The notes: generated by a model not told the origin, from the sequence alone. A stretch of DNA of 64,000 nucleotides from Vanilla planifolia (GCA_023846275.1 JAIUJO010000534.1:911501-975500); one strand, 5' to 3'; positions 26,615-41,806 are shown, counted from the stretch's first letter. Numbers and translations: made by a program.

Positions 26615-28515
26615 AATAATTATTAAAATTATAGTTAAATATTATTTATGCTTATTTTGGATGGAAATTAATTGTAATTCCAAACAATTTTTGATTGAGA
26701 CAACAAATATTGTTTGTCTCCACCAACTATGTCTAGTTTAATATTAATTTTTATTTGACTAAATAATTTAATTTTTATTAGTTTTTCATGCTTTATGTAA
26801 AATTTTTATTAATTATTAATATGTTGGTTATGGATTTTGCAATTGAACCCCTTTGTATCCTTCAATCTAACTTTCGAGTAAAATTTATATTTTTTTTTTA
26901 AATCTTTTCACTTTGATTTACTTATCGTATAATGTGACTTTTTCAAATAATAATTGACTAATTCTAGTAATTTATAGTATTTCCAAATAAGGTCTAATAG
27001 GGATAGAACAAACATTACTATGCTGTTATCTATGAGCTCTATCTAGCTAGATATTCATTTGTATTTCTTTATATATGTTTTTATTATTTTCTAGGATTTT
27101 GGCATATTTTATATCATACAAAATTTGACGGATGATCGAGTTTAAGGTCATTCTCAATAGTGTCATGGTTTGCAACTTTTCAGTATAATTTATCTTAATT
27201 CTTCAATTTCTTTGTCTTAATTTTATTATATTACTATGTAAATCAAAACGTAATATCTAGTGGCCTTCAGATCATAATGAGTTGGCTAAATTAATTTTAT
27301 TTAATTTTTCTCATTAAGCTTTGATATATATAAATATATGCATAATATTTAAATAATAATAAATTATTATTTATGTTTTTTTCTTTGGCATCTTGTTGTT
27401 ATGCTCCTTGATGTCTGATTCATCTAAAATTAGTGCTGTTGGACTCTGCTTGAGGACGTCTTCAAAATAAATAGTCATGTTTAATTTTTTAAATATCTTA
27501 TTTTCTTATGTTTTTTTATAAATTATAGGACATTTAAATTCACACCTCATTAAAAAAATTAATGATTTTACATTATCCTTTAGATATTGTCATATTCAAC
27601 TTTCTAGTAAAATTTATCCGATATTTTTAACCTTTTTTCTTTAATTTTGTTATACTACTATGAAATTCTAAATCTTCTATCGCACATTTTTACTTCAATT
27701 TCTTTAAATTGTATTATATTACTTTAATTTATCTTATTTTATGTTTAATATATATCTAGTTATCATTGTAACTATACTTTATTATTATTATGTTTATTTA
27801 ATTTACTAATTAGTTGTAATTAAAAAAATCAATTAGTGATAAAAAAATGTCAGTGAAGATATGTTGAGAAGCTATAACAAGTTAAATATTCATTTTTAAT
27901 GTTTTAAAATATTTTATTTTGTAGTGCTTTGACACATTTTACAAGGCATTTTGATTCATATCACCTTTGATGATGGAGGATGCTACCTTCAATGTTCTTA
28001 ATACCTTGGAATAAAAAACTTTTGTATAAATTTTGTATTTGATTTGTATATTTTACTATGAAACTTTAATTTGCCACTCTTATTATCCGAACATTCCATT
28101 GAATTTGTTATATTACACTAATTCAATTTATCTCACTTTTTCTTTAATATATATTTATTTAATAATAAATTAATAATTTATTCTTTTTATACTTATGGAC
28201 ATCAATATTTTATAGTGTTCAGAACTAAGTTTGTTAAAGGCAAAACAAAATTCTTTTGACTCATCTTAATAAGCTCTATCCAACTAATTGAATGTCCAAC
28301 TTTTAATTTGTTTTTGATCTGCTTATTGAAGACCTTACACATTACCTACATTAAATCATGGAAAGCAACCTTCCCACATAATTATCCACGTTATTCAAAT
28401 GTTTTGCTTAGATATGGATATATTACTATGAAAATGAAGATGTCCACTCACTTGAGATTTAAATTAGTTTCATTTGGTAGTGTTATACGACTTAAATTCA
28501 TCATATTTCATAATG
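26615..28515. repeat. HOR unit U15 (1,901 bp), twin of U25
   Basis: Shared with U25 only: AAATTTGACGG, GTTTTTTTATAAA, TTATCCGATA and TTCTTTAAATTG. They differ at TTTCTCATT (here) versus TTTCCCATT, and at AAGTTTGTTAA (here) versus AAGTTTTTTAA. Confidence 0.95.
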
Positions 28516-30416
28516 AATAATTATTAAAATTATAGTTAAATATTATTTATGCTTATTTTGGATGGAAATTAATTGTAATTCCAAAAAATTTTTGATTGAG
28601 ACAACAAATATTGTTTGTCTCCACCAACTATGTCTAGTTTAATATTAATTTTTATTTAACTAAATAATTTAATTTTTATTAGTTTTTCATGCTTTATGTA
28701 AAATTTTTATTAATTATTAATATGTTGGTTATGGATTTTGCAATTGAACCCCTTTGTATCCTTCAATCTAACTTTCGAGTAAAATTTATATTTTTTTTTA
28801 AATCTTTTCACTTTGATTTACTTATCGTATAATGTGACTTTTTCAAATAATAATTGACTAATTCTAGTAATTTATAGTATTTCAAAATAAGGTCTAATAG
28901 GGATAGAACAAACATTACTATGCTGTTATCTATGAGCTCTATCTAGCTAGATATTCATCTGTATTTCTTTATATATGTTTTTATTATTTTCTAGGATTTT
29001 GGCATATTTTATATCATACAAAATGTGACTGATGATCGTGTTTAAGGTCATTCTCAATAGTGTCATGGTTTGCAACTTTTAAGTATAATTTATCTTAATT
29101 CTTCAATTTCTTTGTCTTAATTTTATTATATTACTATGTAAATCAAAACGTAATATCTAGTGGCCTTCAGATCATAATGAGTTGGCTAAATTAATTTTAT
29201 TTAATTTTTCCCATTAAGCTTTGATATATATAAATATATGCATAATATTTAAATAATAATAAATTATTATTTATGTTTTTTTCTTTGGCATCTTGTTGTT
29301 ATTCCCCTTGATGTCTGATTCATCTAAAATTAGTGCTGTTGGACTCTGCTTGAGGACGTCTTCAAAATAAATAGTCATGTTTAATTTTTTAAATATCTTA
29401 TTTTCTTATGTTTTTGTATAAATTATAGGACATTTAAATTCACACCTCATTAAAAAAATTAATGATTTTACATTATCCTTTAGATATTGTCAAATTCAAC
29501 TTTCTAGTAAAATTTATCCCATATTTTTAACCTTTTTTCTTTAATTTTGTTATACTACTATGAAATTCTAAATCTTCTATCGCACATTTTTACTTCAATT
29601 TCTTTCAATTGTATTATATTACTTTAATTTATCTTATTTTATGTTTAATATATATCTAGTTATCATTGTAACTATACTTTATTATTATTATGTTTATTTA
29701 ATTTACTGATTAGTTGTAATTAAAAAAATCAATTAGTGATAAAAAAAATGTCAGTGAAGATATGTTGAGAAGCTATAACAAGTTAAATATTCATTTTTAA
29801 TGTTTTAAAATATTTTATTTTGTAGTGCTTTGACACATTTTACAAGGCATTTTGATTCATATCACCTTTGATGATGGAGGATGCTACCTTCAATGTTCTT
29901 AATACCTTGGAATAAAAAAATTTTGTATAAATTTTGTATTTGATTTGTATATTTTACTATGAAACTTTAATTTGCCACTCTTATTATCCGAACATTCCAT
30001 TGAATTTGCTATATTACACTAATTCAATTTATCTCACTTTTTCTTTAATATATATTTATTTAATAATAAATTAATAATTTATTCTTTTTATACTTATGGA
30101 CCTCAATATTTTATAGTGTTCAGAACTAAGTTTGTTAAAGGCAAAATAAAATTCTTTTGACTCATCTTAATAAGCTCTATCCAACTAATTGAATGTCCAA
30201 CTTTTAATTTGTTTTTGATCTGCTTATTGAAGACCTTACACATTACCTACATTAAATCATGGAAAGCAACCTTCCCACATAATTAGCCACGTTATTCAAA
30301 TGTTTTGCTTAGATATGGATATATTACTATGAAAATGAAGATGTCCACTCACTTGAGATTTAAATTAGTTTCATTTGGTAGTGTTATACGACTTAAATTC
30401 ATCATATTTCATAATG
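28516..30416. repeat. HOR unit U16 (1,901 bp), twin of U26
   Basis: Shared with U26 only: CCAAAAAATTTTTG, TTTAACTAAA, TTTCAAAATAAGG, GACTGATGATCGTG and TTTACTGATTAG. First unit with the ATTCATCTGT variant that marks even-numbered units onward. The small m5 frame is broken by TAG. Confidence 0.95.
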
Positions 30417-32317
30417 AATAATTATTAAAATTATAGTTAAATATTATTTATGCTTATTTTGGATGGAAATTAATTGTAATTCCAAACAATTTTTGATTGA
30501 GACAACAAATATTGTTTGTCTCCACCAACTATGTCTAGTTTAATATTAATTTTTATTTGACTAAATAATTTAATTTTTATTAGTTTTTCATGCTTTATGT
30601 AAAATTTTTATTAATTATTAATATGTTGGTTATGGATTTTGCAATTGAACCCCTTTGTATCCTTCAATCTAACTTTCGAGTAAAATTTATATTGTTTTTT
30701 TAAATCTTTTCACTTTGATTTACTTATCGTATAATGTGACTTTTTCAAATAATAATTGACTAATTCTAGTAATTTATATTATTTCCAAATAAGGTCTAAT
30801 AGGGATAGAACAAACATTACTATGCTGTTATTAATGAGCTCTATCTTGCTAGATATTCATTTGTATTTATTTATATATGTTTTTATTATTTTCTAGGATT
30901 TTGGCATATTTTATATCATACAAAATGTGACGGATGATCGAGTTTAAGGTCATTCTCAATAGTGTCATGGATTGCAACTTTTCAGTATAATTTATCTTAA
31001 TTCTTCAATTTCTTTGTCTTAATTTTATTATATTACTATGTAAATCAAAACGTAATATCTAGTGGCCTTCAGATCATAATGAGTTGGCTAAATTAATTTT
31101 ATTTAATTTTTCCAATTAAGCTTTGATATATATAAATATATGCATAATATTTAAATAATAATAAATTATTATTTATGTTTTTTTCTTTGGCATCTTGTTG
31201 TTATGCTCCTTGATGACTGATTCATCTAAAATTAGTGCTGTTGGAATCTGCTTGAGGACGTTTTCAAAATAAATAGTCATGATTAATTTTTTAAATATCT
31301 TATTTTCTTATGTTTTTGTATAAATTATAGGACATTTAAATTCACACCTCATTAAAAAAATTAATGATTTTACATTATCCTTTAGATATTGTCAAATTCA
31401 ACTTTCTAGTAAAATTTATCCCATATTTTTAACCTTTTTTCTTTAATTTTGTTATACTACTATGAAATTCTAAATCGTCTATCGCACATTTTTACTTCAA
31501 TTTCTTTCAATTGTATTATATTACTTTAATTTATCTTATTTTATGTTTAAGATATATCTAGTTATCATTGTAACTATACTTTATTATTATTATGTTTATT
31601 TAATTTACTAATTAGTTGTAATTAAAAAAATCAATTAGTGATAAAAAAATGTTAGTGAAGATATGTTGAGAAGCTATAACAAGTTAAATATTCATTTTTA
31701 ATGTTTTAAAATATTTTATTTTGTAGTGCTTTGACACATTTTACAAGGCATTTTGATTCATATCACCTTTGATGATGGAGGATGCTACCTTCAATGTTCT
31801 TAATACCTTGGAATAAAAAAAATTTTTATAAATTTTGTATTTGATTTGTATATTTTACAATGAAACTTTAATTTGCCACTCTTATTATCTGAACATTCCA
31901 TTGAATTTGTTATATTACACTAATTCAATTTATCTCACTTTTTCTTTAATATATATTTATTTAATAATAAATTAATAATTTATTCTTTTTATACTTATGG
32001 ACATCAATATTTTATAGTGTTCAGAACTAAGTTTGTTAAAGGCAAAGCAAAATTCTTTTGACTCATCTTAATAAGCTCTATCCAACTAATTGAATGTCCA
32101 ACTTTTAATTTGTTTTTGATCTGCTTATTGAAGACCTTACACATTACCTACATTAAATCATGGAAAGCAACCTTCCCACATAATTATCCACGTTATTCAA
32201 ATGTTTTGCTTAGATATGGTTATATTACTATGAAAATGAAGATGTCCACTCACTTGAGATTTAAATTAGTTTCATTTGGTTGTATTATACCACTTAAATT
32301 CATCATATTTCATAATG
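30417..32317. repeat. HOR unit U17 (1,901 bp), twin of U27
   Basis: Shared with U27: TTATTAATGAGCTC, TTGTATTTATTTA, AAATGTTAGTGAAG, TTATCTGAAC and GGCAAAGCAAAATT. They differ at TTGGAATCTGC (here) versus TTGGAATGTGC. Confidence 0.95.
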
Positions 32318-34218
32318 AATAATTATTAAAATTATAGTTAAATATTATTTATGCTTATTTTGGATGGAAATTAATTGTAATTCCAAACAATTTTTGATTG
32401 AGACAACAAATATTGTTTGTCTCCACCAACTATGTCTAGTTTAATATTAATTTTTATTTGACTAAATAATTTAATTTTTATTAGTTTTTCATGCCTTATG
32501 TAAAATTTTTATTAATTATTAATATGTTGGTTATGGATTTTGCAATTGAACCCCTTTGTATCCTTCAATCTAACTTTCGAGTAAAATTTATTTTTTTTTT
32601 TTAAATCTTTTCACTTTGATTTACTTATCGTATAATGTGACTTTTTCAAATAATAATTGACTAATTCTAGTAATTTATAGTATTTCCAATTAAGGTCTAA
32701 TAGGGATAGAACAAACATTACTATGCTGTTATCTATGAGCTCTATCTAGCTAGATATTCATCTGTATTTCTTTATATATGTTTTTATTATTTTCTAGGAT
32801 TTTGGCATATTTTATATCATACAAAATGTGAGGGATGATAGAGTTTAAGGTCATTCTCAATAGGGTCATGGATTGCAACTTTTCAGTATAATTTATCTTA
32901 ATTCTTCAATTTCTTTGTCTTAATTTTATTATATTACTATGTAAATCAAAACGTAATATCTAGTGGCCTTCAGATCATAATGAGTTGGCTAAATTAATTT
33001 TATTTAATTTTTCCAATTAAGCTTTGATATATATAAATATATGCATAATATTTAAATAATAATAAATTATTATTTATGTTTTTTTCTTTGGCATCTTGTT
33101 GTTATGCTCCTTGATGACTGATTCATCTAAAATTAGTGCTGTTGGACTCTGCTTGAGGACGTTTTCAAAATAAATAGTCATGATTAATTTTTTAAATATC
33201 TTATTTTCTTATGTTTTTGTATAAATTATAGGACATTTAAATTCACACCTCATTAAAAAAATTAATGATTTTACATTATCCTTTAGATATTGTCAAATTC
33301 AACTTTCTAGTAAAATTTATCCCATATTTTTAGCCTTTTTTCTTTAATTTTGTTATACTACTATGATATTCTAAATCGTCTATCGCACATTTTTACTTCA
33401 ATTTCTTTCAATTGTATTATATTACTTTAATTTATCTTATTTTATGTTTAAGATATATCTAGTTATCATTGTAACTATACTTTATTATTATTATGTTTAT
33501 TTAATTTACTAATTAGTTGTAATTAAAAAAATCAATTAGTGATAAAAAAATGTCAGTGAAGATATGTTGAGAAGCTATAACAAGTTAAATATTCATTTTT
33601 AATGTTTTAAAATATTTTATTTTGTAGTGCTTTGACACATTTTACAAGGCATTTTGATTCATATCACCTTTGATGATGGAGGATTCTACCTTCAATGTTC
33701 TTAATACCTTGGAATAAAAACATTTTGTATAAATTTTCTATTTGATTTGTATATTTTACTATGAAACTTTAATTTGCCACTCTTATTATCCGAACATTCC
33801 ATTAAATTTGCTATATTACACTAATTCAATTTATCTCACTTTTTCTTTAATATATATTTATTTAATAATAAATTAATAATTTATTCTTTTTATACTTATG
33901 GACATCAATATTTTATAGTGTTCAGAACTAAGTTTGTTAAAGGCAAAACAAAATTCTTTTGACTCATCTTAATAAGCTCTATCCAACTAATTGAATGTCC
34001 AACTTTTAATTTGTTTTTGATCTGCTTATTGAAGACGTTACACATTACCTACATTAAATCATGGAAAGCAACCTTCCCACATAATTAGCCACGTTATTCA
34101 AATGTTTTGCTTAGATATGGATATATTACTATGAAAATGAAGATGTCCACTCACTTGAGATTTAAATTAGTTTCATTTGGTAGTGTTATACCACTTAAAT
34201 TCATCATATTTCATAATG
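32318..34218. repeat. HOR unit U18 (1,901 bp), twin of U28
   Basis: Shared with U28: a long T run in place of ATTGTTTTTTT near 32,590, CCAATTAAGG, GTGAGGGATGATAG, AATAGGGTCATGG, TTTTTAGCC, GATATTCTAAAT and GGATTCTACC. The small m5 frame is broken by TAG. Confidence 0.95.
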
Positions 34219-36117
34219 AATAATTATTAAAATTATAGTTAAATATTATTTATGCTTATTTTGGATGGAAATTAATTGTAATTCCAAACAATTTTTGATT
34301 GAGACAACAAATATTGTTTGTCTCCACCAACTATGTCTAGTTTAATATTAATTTTTATTTGACTAAATAATTTAATTTTTATTAGTTTTTCATGCTTTAT
34401 GTAAAATTTTTATTAATTATTAATATGTTGGTTATGGATTTTGCAATTGAACCCCTTTGTATCCTTCAATCTAACTTTCGAGTAAAATTTATATTATTTT
34501 TTTAAATCTTTTCACTTTGATTTACTTATCGTATAATGTGACTTTTTCAAATAATAATTGAATAATTCTCGTAATTTATATTATTTCCAAATAAGGTCTA
34601 ATAGGGATAGAACAAACATTACTATGCTGTTATCTATGAGCTCTATCTTGCTAGATATTCATTTGTATTTCTTTATATATGTTTTTATTATTTTCTAGGA
34701 TTTTGGCATATTTTATATCATAAAAAATGTGACGGATGATCGAGTTTAAGGTCATTCTCAATAGTGTCATGGTTTGCAACTTTTCAGTATAATTTATCTT
34801 AATTCTTCAATTTCTTTGTCTTAATTTTATTATATTACTATGTAAATCAAAACGTAATATCTAGTGGCCTTCAGATCATAATGAGTTGGCTAAATTAATT
34901 TTATTTAATTTTTCCCATTAAGCTTTGATATATATAAATATATGCATAATATTTAAATAATAATAAATTATTTTTTATGTTTTTTTCTTTGGCATCTTGT
35001 TGTTATGCTCCTTGATGTCTGATTCATCTAAAATTAGTGCTGTTGGACTCTGCTTGAGGACGTCTTCAAAATAAATAGTCACGTTTAATTTTTTAAATAT
35101 CTTATTTTCTTATGTTTTTGTATAAATTATAGGACATTTAAATTCACACCTCATTAAAAAAATTAATGATTTTACATTATCCTTTAGATAGTCATATTCA
35201 ACTTTCTAGAAAAATTTATCCCATATTTTTAACCTTTTTTCTTTAATTAATTTATACTACTATGAAATTCTAAATCTTCTATCGCACATTTTTACTTCAA
35301 TTTGTTTCAATTGTATTATATTACTTTAATTTATCTTATTTTATGTTTAATATATATCTAGTTATCATTGTAACTATACTTTATTATTATTATGTTTATT
35401 TAATTTACTAATTAGTTGTAATTAAAAAAATCAATTAGTGATAAAAAAATGTCAGTGAAGATATGTTGAGAAGCTATAACAAGTTAAATATTCATTTTTA
35501 ATGTTTTAAAATATTTTATTTTGTAGTGCTTTGACACATTTTACAAGGCATTTTGATTCATATCACCTTTGATGATGGAGGATGCTACCTTCAATGTTCT
35601 TAATACCTTGGAATAAAAAACTTTTGTATAAATTTTTTATTTGATTTGTATATTTTACTACGAAACTTTAATTTGCCACTCTTATTATCCGAACATTACA
35701 TTGAATTTGTTATATTACACTAATTCAATTTATCTCACTTTTTCTTTAATATATATTTATTTAATAATAAATTAATAATTTATTCTTTTTATACTTATGG
35801 ACATCAATATTTTATAGTGTTCAGAACTAAGTTTGTTAAAGGCAAAACAAAATTCTTTTGACTCATCTTAATAAGCTCTATCCAACTAATTGAATGTCCA
35901 ACTTTTAATTTGTTTTTGATCTGCTTATTGAAGACGTTACACATTACCTACATTAAATCATGGAAAGCAACCTTCCCACATAATTATCCACGTTATTCAA
36001 ATGTTTTGCTTAGATATGGTTATATTACTATGAAAATGAAGATGTCCACTCACTTGAGATTTAAATTAGTTTCATTTGGTTGTATTATACCACTTAAATT
36101 CATCATATTTCATAATG
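34219..36117. repeat. HOR unit U19 (1,899 bp), twin of U29
   Basis: Shared with U29: AATTCTCGTAATTT, AGTCACGTTTAA, TTATTTTTTATG and TTAATTAATTTATAC. A 2-bp loss (TTAGATAGTCATA near 35,189) is not in U29, so it arose after the two blocks separated. Confidence 0.95.
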
Positions 36118-38011
36118 AATAATTATTAAAATTATAGTTAAATATTATTTATGCTTATTTTGGATGGAAATTAATTGTAATTCCAAACAATTTTTGATTG
36201 AGACAACAAATATTGTTTGTCTCCACCAACTATGTCTAGTTTAATATTAATTTTTATTTGACTAAATAATTTAATTTTTATTAGTTTTTCATGCCTTATG
36301 TAAAATTTTTATTAATTATTAATATGTTGGTTATGGATTTTGCAATTGAACCCCTTTGTATCCTTCAATCTAACTTTCGAGTAAAATTTATATTGTTTTT
36401 TTAAATCTTTTCACTTTGATTTACTTATCGTATAATGTGACTTTTTCAAATAATAATTGACTAATTCTAGTAATTTATAGTATTTCCAAATAAGGTCTAA
36501 TAGGGATAGAACAAACATTACTATGCTGTTATCTATGAGCTCTATCTAGCTAGATATTCATCTGTATTTCTTTATATATGTTTTTATTATTTTCTAGGAT
36601 TTTGGCATATTTTATATCATACAAAATGTGACGGATGATCGAGTTTAAGGTCATTCTCAATAGTGTCATGGATTGCAACTTTTCAGTATAATTTATCTTA
36701 ATTCTTCAATTTCTTTGTCTTAATTTTATTATATTACTTTGTAAATCAAAACGTAATATCTAGTGGCCTTCAGATCATAATGAGTTGGCTAAATTAATTT
36801 TATTTACTTTTTCCAATTAAGCTTTGATATATATAAATATATGCATAATATTTAAATAAAAATAAATTATTATTTATGTTTTTTTCTTTGGCATCTTGTT
36901 GTTATGCTCCTTGATGTCTGATTCATCTAAAATTAGTGCTGTTGGACTCTGCTTGAGGACGTTTTCAAAATAAATAGTCATGATTAATTTTTTAAATATC
37001 TTATTTTCTTATGTTTTTGTATAAATTATAGGACATTTAAATTCACACCTCATTAAAAAAATTAATGATTTTACATTATCCTTTAGATATTGTCAAATTC
37101 AACTTTCTAGTAAAATTTATCCCATATTTTTAACCTTTTTTCTTTAATTTTGTTATACTACTATGAAATTCTAAATCTTCTATCGCACATTTTTACTTCA
37201 ATTTCTTTCAATTGTATTATATTACTTTATTTATCTTATTTTATGTTTAAGATATATCTAGTTATCATTGTAACTATACTTTATTATTATTATGTTTATT
37301 TAATTTACTAATTAGTTGTAATTAAAAAAATCAATTAGTGATAAAAAAATGTCAGTGAAGATATGTTGAGAAGCTATAACAAGTTAAATATTCATTTTTA
37401 ATGTTTTAAAATATTTTATTTTGTAGTGCTTTGACACATTTTACAAGGAATTTTGATTCATATAACCTTTGATGATGGAGGATGCTACCTTCAATGTTCT
37501 TAATACCTTGGAATAAAAACATTTTGTATAAATTTTTTATTTGATTTGTATACTTTACTATGAAACTTTAATTTGCCACTCTTATTATCCGAACATTCCA
37601 TTGAATTTGCTATATTACACTAATTAAATTTATCTCACTTTTTCTTTAATATATATTTATTTAATAATAAATTAATAATTTATTCTTTTTATACTTATGG
37701 ACATCAATATTTTATAGTGTTCAGAACTAAGTTTGTTAAAGGCAAAACAAAATTCTTTTGACTCATCTTAATAAGCTCTATCCAACTAATTGAATGTCCA
37801 ACTTTTAATTTGTTTTTGATCTGCTTATTGAAGACGTTACACATTACCTACATTAAATCATGGAAAGCAACCTTCCCACATAATTATCCACGTTATTCAA
37901 ATGTTTTGCTTAGATATGGATATATTACTATGAAAATGAAGATGTCCACTCGATTTAAATTAGTTTCATTTTGTAGTGTTATACCACTTAAATTCATCAT
38001 ATTTCATAATC
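36118..38011. repeat. HOR unit U20 (1,894 bp), short variant
   Basis: It belongs to the short class with U22 and U30. A 6-bp deletion gives TCCACTCGATTTAAAT and a 1-bp loss gives ATTACTTTATTTATC. Also shared: TTACTTTGTAAATC, AAATAAAAATAAAT, AAGGAATTTTG and TATAACCTTTG. Confidence 0.96.
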
Positions 38012-39912
38012 AATAATTATTAAAATTATAGTTAAATATTATTTATGCTTATTTTGGATGGAAATTACTTGTAATTCCAAACAATTTTTGATTGAGACAA
38101 CAAATATTGTTTGTCTCCACCAACTATGTCTAGTTTAATATTAATTTTTATTTGACTAAATAATTTAATTTTTATTAGTTTTTCATGCTTTATGTAAAAT
38201 TTTTATTAATTATTAATATGTTGGTTATGGATTTTGCAATTGAACCCCTTTGTATCCTTCAATCTAACTTTCGAGTAAAATTTATATTGTTTTTTTAAAT
38301 CTTTTCACTTTGATTTACTTATCGTATAATGTGACTTTTTCAAATAATAATTGACTAATTCTAGTAATTTATATTATTTCCAAATAAGGTCTAATAGGGA
38401 TAGAACAAACATTACTATGCTGTTATCTATGAGCTCTATCTTGCTAGATATTCATTTGTATTTCTTTATATATGTTTTTATTATTTTCTAGGATTTTGGC
38501 ATATTTTATATCATACAAAATGTGACGGATGATCGAGTTTAAGGTCATTCTCAATAGTGTCATGGTTTGCAACTTTTCAGTATAATTTATCTTAATTCTT
38601 CAATTTCTTTGTCTTAATTTTATTATATTACTATGTAAATCAAAACGTAATATCTAGTGGCTTTCAGATCATAATGAGTTGGCTAAATTAATTTTATTTA
38701 ATTTTTCCCATTAAGCTTTGATATATATAAATATATGCATAATATTTAAATAATAATAAATTATTATTTATGTTTTTTTCTTTGGCATCTGGTTGTTATG
38801 CTCCTTGATGTCCAATTCATCTAAAATTAGTGCTGTTGGACTCTGCTTGAGGACGTCTTCAAAATAAATAGTCATGTTTAAGTTTTTAAATATCTTATTT
38901 TCTTATGTTTTTGTATAAATTATAGGACATTTAAATTCACACCTCATTAAAAAAATTAGTGATTTTACATTATCCTTTAGATATTGTCATATTCAACTTT
39001 CTAGAAAAAATTATCCCATATTTTTAACCTTTTTTCTTTAATTTTGTTATACTACTATGAAATTCTAAATCTTCTATCGCACATTTTTACTTCAATTTCT
39101 TTCAATTGTATTATATTACTTTAATTTATCTTATTTTATGTTTAATATATATCTAGTTATCATTGTAACTATACTTTATTATTATTATGTTTATTTAATT
39201 TACTAATTAGTTGTAATTAAAAAAATCAATTAGTGATAAAAAAATGTCAGTGAAGATATGTTGAGAAGCTATAACAAGTTAAATATTCATTTTTAATGTT
39301 TTAAAATATTTTATTTTGTAGTGCTTTGACACATTTTACAAGGCATTTTGATTCATATCACCTTTGATGATGGAGGATGCTACCTTCAATGTTCTTAATA
39401 CCTTGGAATAAAAAACTTTTGTATAAATTTTTTATTTGATTTGTATATTTTACTACGAAACTTTAATTTGCCACTCTTATTATCCGAACATTACATTGAA
39501 TTTGTTATATTACACTAATTCAATTTATCTCACTTTTTCTTTAATATATATTTATTTAATAATAAATTAATAATTTATTCTTTTTATACTTATGGACATC
39601 AATATTTTATAGTGTTCAGAACTAAGTTTGTTAAAGGCAAAATAAAATTCTTTTGACTCATCTTAATAAGCTCTATCCAACTAATTGAATGTCCAACTTT
39701 TAATTTGTTTTTGATCTGCTTATTGAAGACGTTACACATTACCTACATTAAATCATGGAAAGCAACCTTCCCACATAATTATCCACGTTATTCAAATGTT
39801 TTGCTTAGATATGGTTATATTACTATGAAAATGAAGATGTCCACTCACTTGAGATTTAAATTAGTTTCATTTGGTTGTATTATACCACTTAAATTCATCA
39901 TATTTCATAATG
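38012..39912. repeat. HOR unit U21 (1,901 bp), partner of U20
   Basis: Class shared with U23 and U31: AAATTACTTG, GTGGCTTTCAG, ATCTGGTTG, GATGTCCAATTC, TTTAAGTTTTTAA, AAATTAGTGATT and CTAGAAAAAATTATC. Confidence 0.96.
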
Positions 39913-41806
39913 AATAATTATTAAAATTATAGTTAAATATTATTTATGCTTATTTTGGATGGAAATTAATTGTAATTCCAAACAATTTTTTATTGAGACA
40001 ACAAATATTGTTTGTCTCCACCAACTATGTCTAGTTTAATATTAATTTTTATTTGACTAAATAATTTAATTTTTATTAGTTTTTCATGCCTTATGTAAAA
40101 TTTTTATTAATTATTAATATGTTGGTTATGGATTTTGCAATTGAACCCCTTTGTATCCTTCAATCTAACTTTCGAGTAAAATTTATATTGTTTTTTTAAA
40201 TCTTTTCACTTTGATTTACTTATCGTATAATGTGACTTTTTCAAATAATAATTGACTAATTCTAGTAATTTATAGTATTTCCAAATAAGGTCTAATAGGG
40301 ATAGAACAAACATTACTATGCTGTTATCTATGAGCTCTATCTAGCTAGATATTCATCTGTATTTCTTTATATATGTTTTTATTATTTTCTAGGATTTTGG
40401 CATATTTTATATCATACAAAATGTGACGGATGATCGAGTTTAAGGTCATTCTCAATAGTGTCCTGGATTGCAACTTTTCAGTATAATTTATCTTAATTCT
40501 TCAATTTCTTTGTCTTAATTTTATTATATTACTTTGTAAATCAAAACGTAATATCTAGTGGCCTTCAGATCATAATGAGTTGGCTAAATTAATTTTATTT
40601 ACTTTTTCCAATTAAGCTTTGATATATATAAATATATGCATAATATTTAAATAAAAATAAATTATTATTTATGTTTTTTTCTTTGGCATCTTGTTGTTAT
40701 GCTCCTTGATGTCTGATTCATCTAAAATTAGTGCTGTTGGACTCTGCTTGAGGACGTTTTCAAAATAAATAGTCATGATTAATTTTTTAAATATCTTATT
40801 TTCTTATGTTTTTGTATAAATTATAGGACATTTAAATTCACACCTCATTAAAAAAATTAATGATTTTACATTATCCTTTAGATATTGTCAAATTCAACTT
40901 TCTAGTAAAATTTATCCCATATTTTTAACCTTTTTTCTTTAATTTTGTTATACTACTATGAAATTCTAAATCTTCTATCGCACATTTTTACTTCAATTTC
41001 TTTCAATTGTATTATATTACTTTATTTATCTTATTTTATGTTTAAGATATATCTAGTTATCATTGTAACTATACTTTATTATTATTATGTTTATTTAATT
41101 TACTAATTAGTTGTAATTAAAAAAATCAATTAGTGATAAAAAAATGTCAGTGAAGATATGTTGAGAAGCTATAACAAGTTAAATATTCATTTTTAATGTT
41201 TTAAAATATTTTATTTTGTAGTGCTTTGACACATTTTACAAGGAATTTTGATTCATATAACCTTTGATGATGGAGGATGCTACCTTCAATGTTCTTAATA
41301 CCTTGGAATAAAAACATTTTGTATAAATTTTTTATTTGATTTGTATACTTTACTATGAAACTTTAATTTGCCACTCTTATTATCCGAACATTCCATTGAA
41401 TTTGCTATATTACACTAATTAAATTTATCTCACTTTTTCTTTAATATATATTTATTTAATAATAAATTAATAATTTATTCTTTTTATACTTATGGACATC
41501 AATATTTTATAGTGTTCAGAACTAAGTTTGTTAAAGGCAAAACAAAATTCTTTTGACTCATCTTAATAAGCTCTATCCAACTAATTGAATGTCCAACTTT
41601 TAATTTGTTTTTGATCTGCTTATTGAAGACGTTACACATTACCTACATTAAATCATGGAAAGCAACCTTCCCACATAATTATCCACGTTATTCAAATGTT
41701 TTGCTTAGATATGGATATATTACTATGAAAATGAAGATGTCCACTCGATTTAAATTAGTTTCATTTTGTAGTGTTATACCACTTAAATTCATCATATTTC
41801 ATAATC
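39913..41806. repeat. HOR unit U22 (1,894 bp), short variant
   Basis: Copy of U20 displaced by 3,795 bp, with the same 6-bp and 1-bp deletions. TTTTTTATTGAGAC, shared with U24, and GTGTCCTGG near 40,459 distinguish it from U20. Confidence 0.96.

Larger units (their letters stand above)
26615..39440. repeat. Upstream copy of 13-kb segmental duplication inside the array
   Basis: U15 to most of U21 match U25 to most of U31 unit for unit, with the same private markers in the same order and an offset of 18,993-18,995 bp. The left edge may lie up to 0.5 kb further left (about 26.1 kb), because the tails of U14 and U24 are also alike apart from a few differences. Confidence 0.9.
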
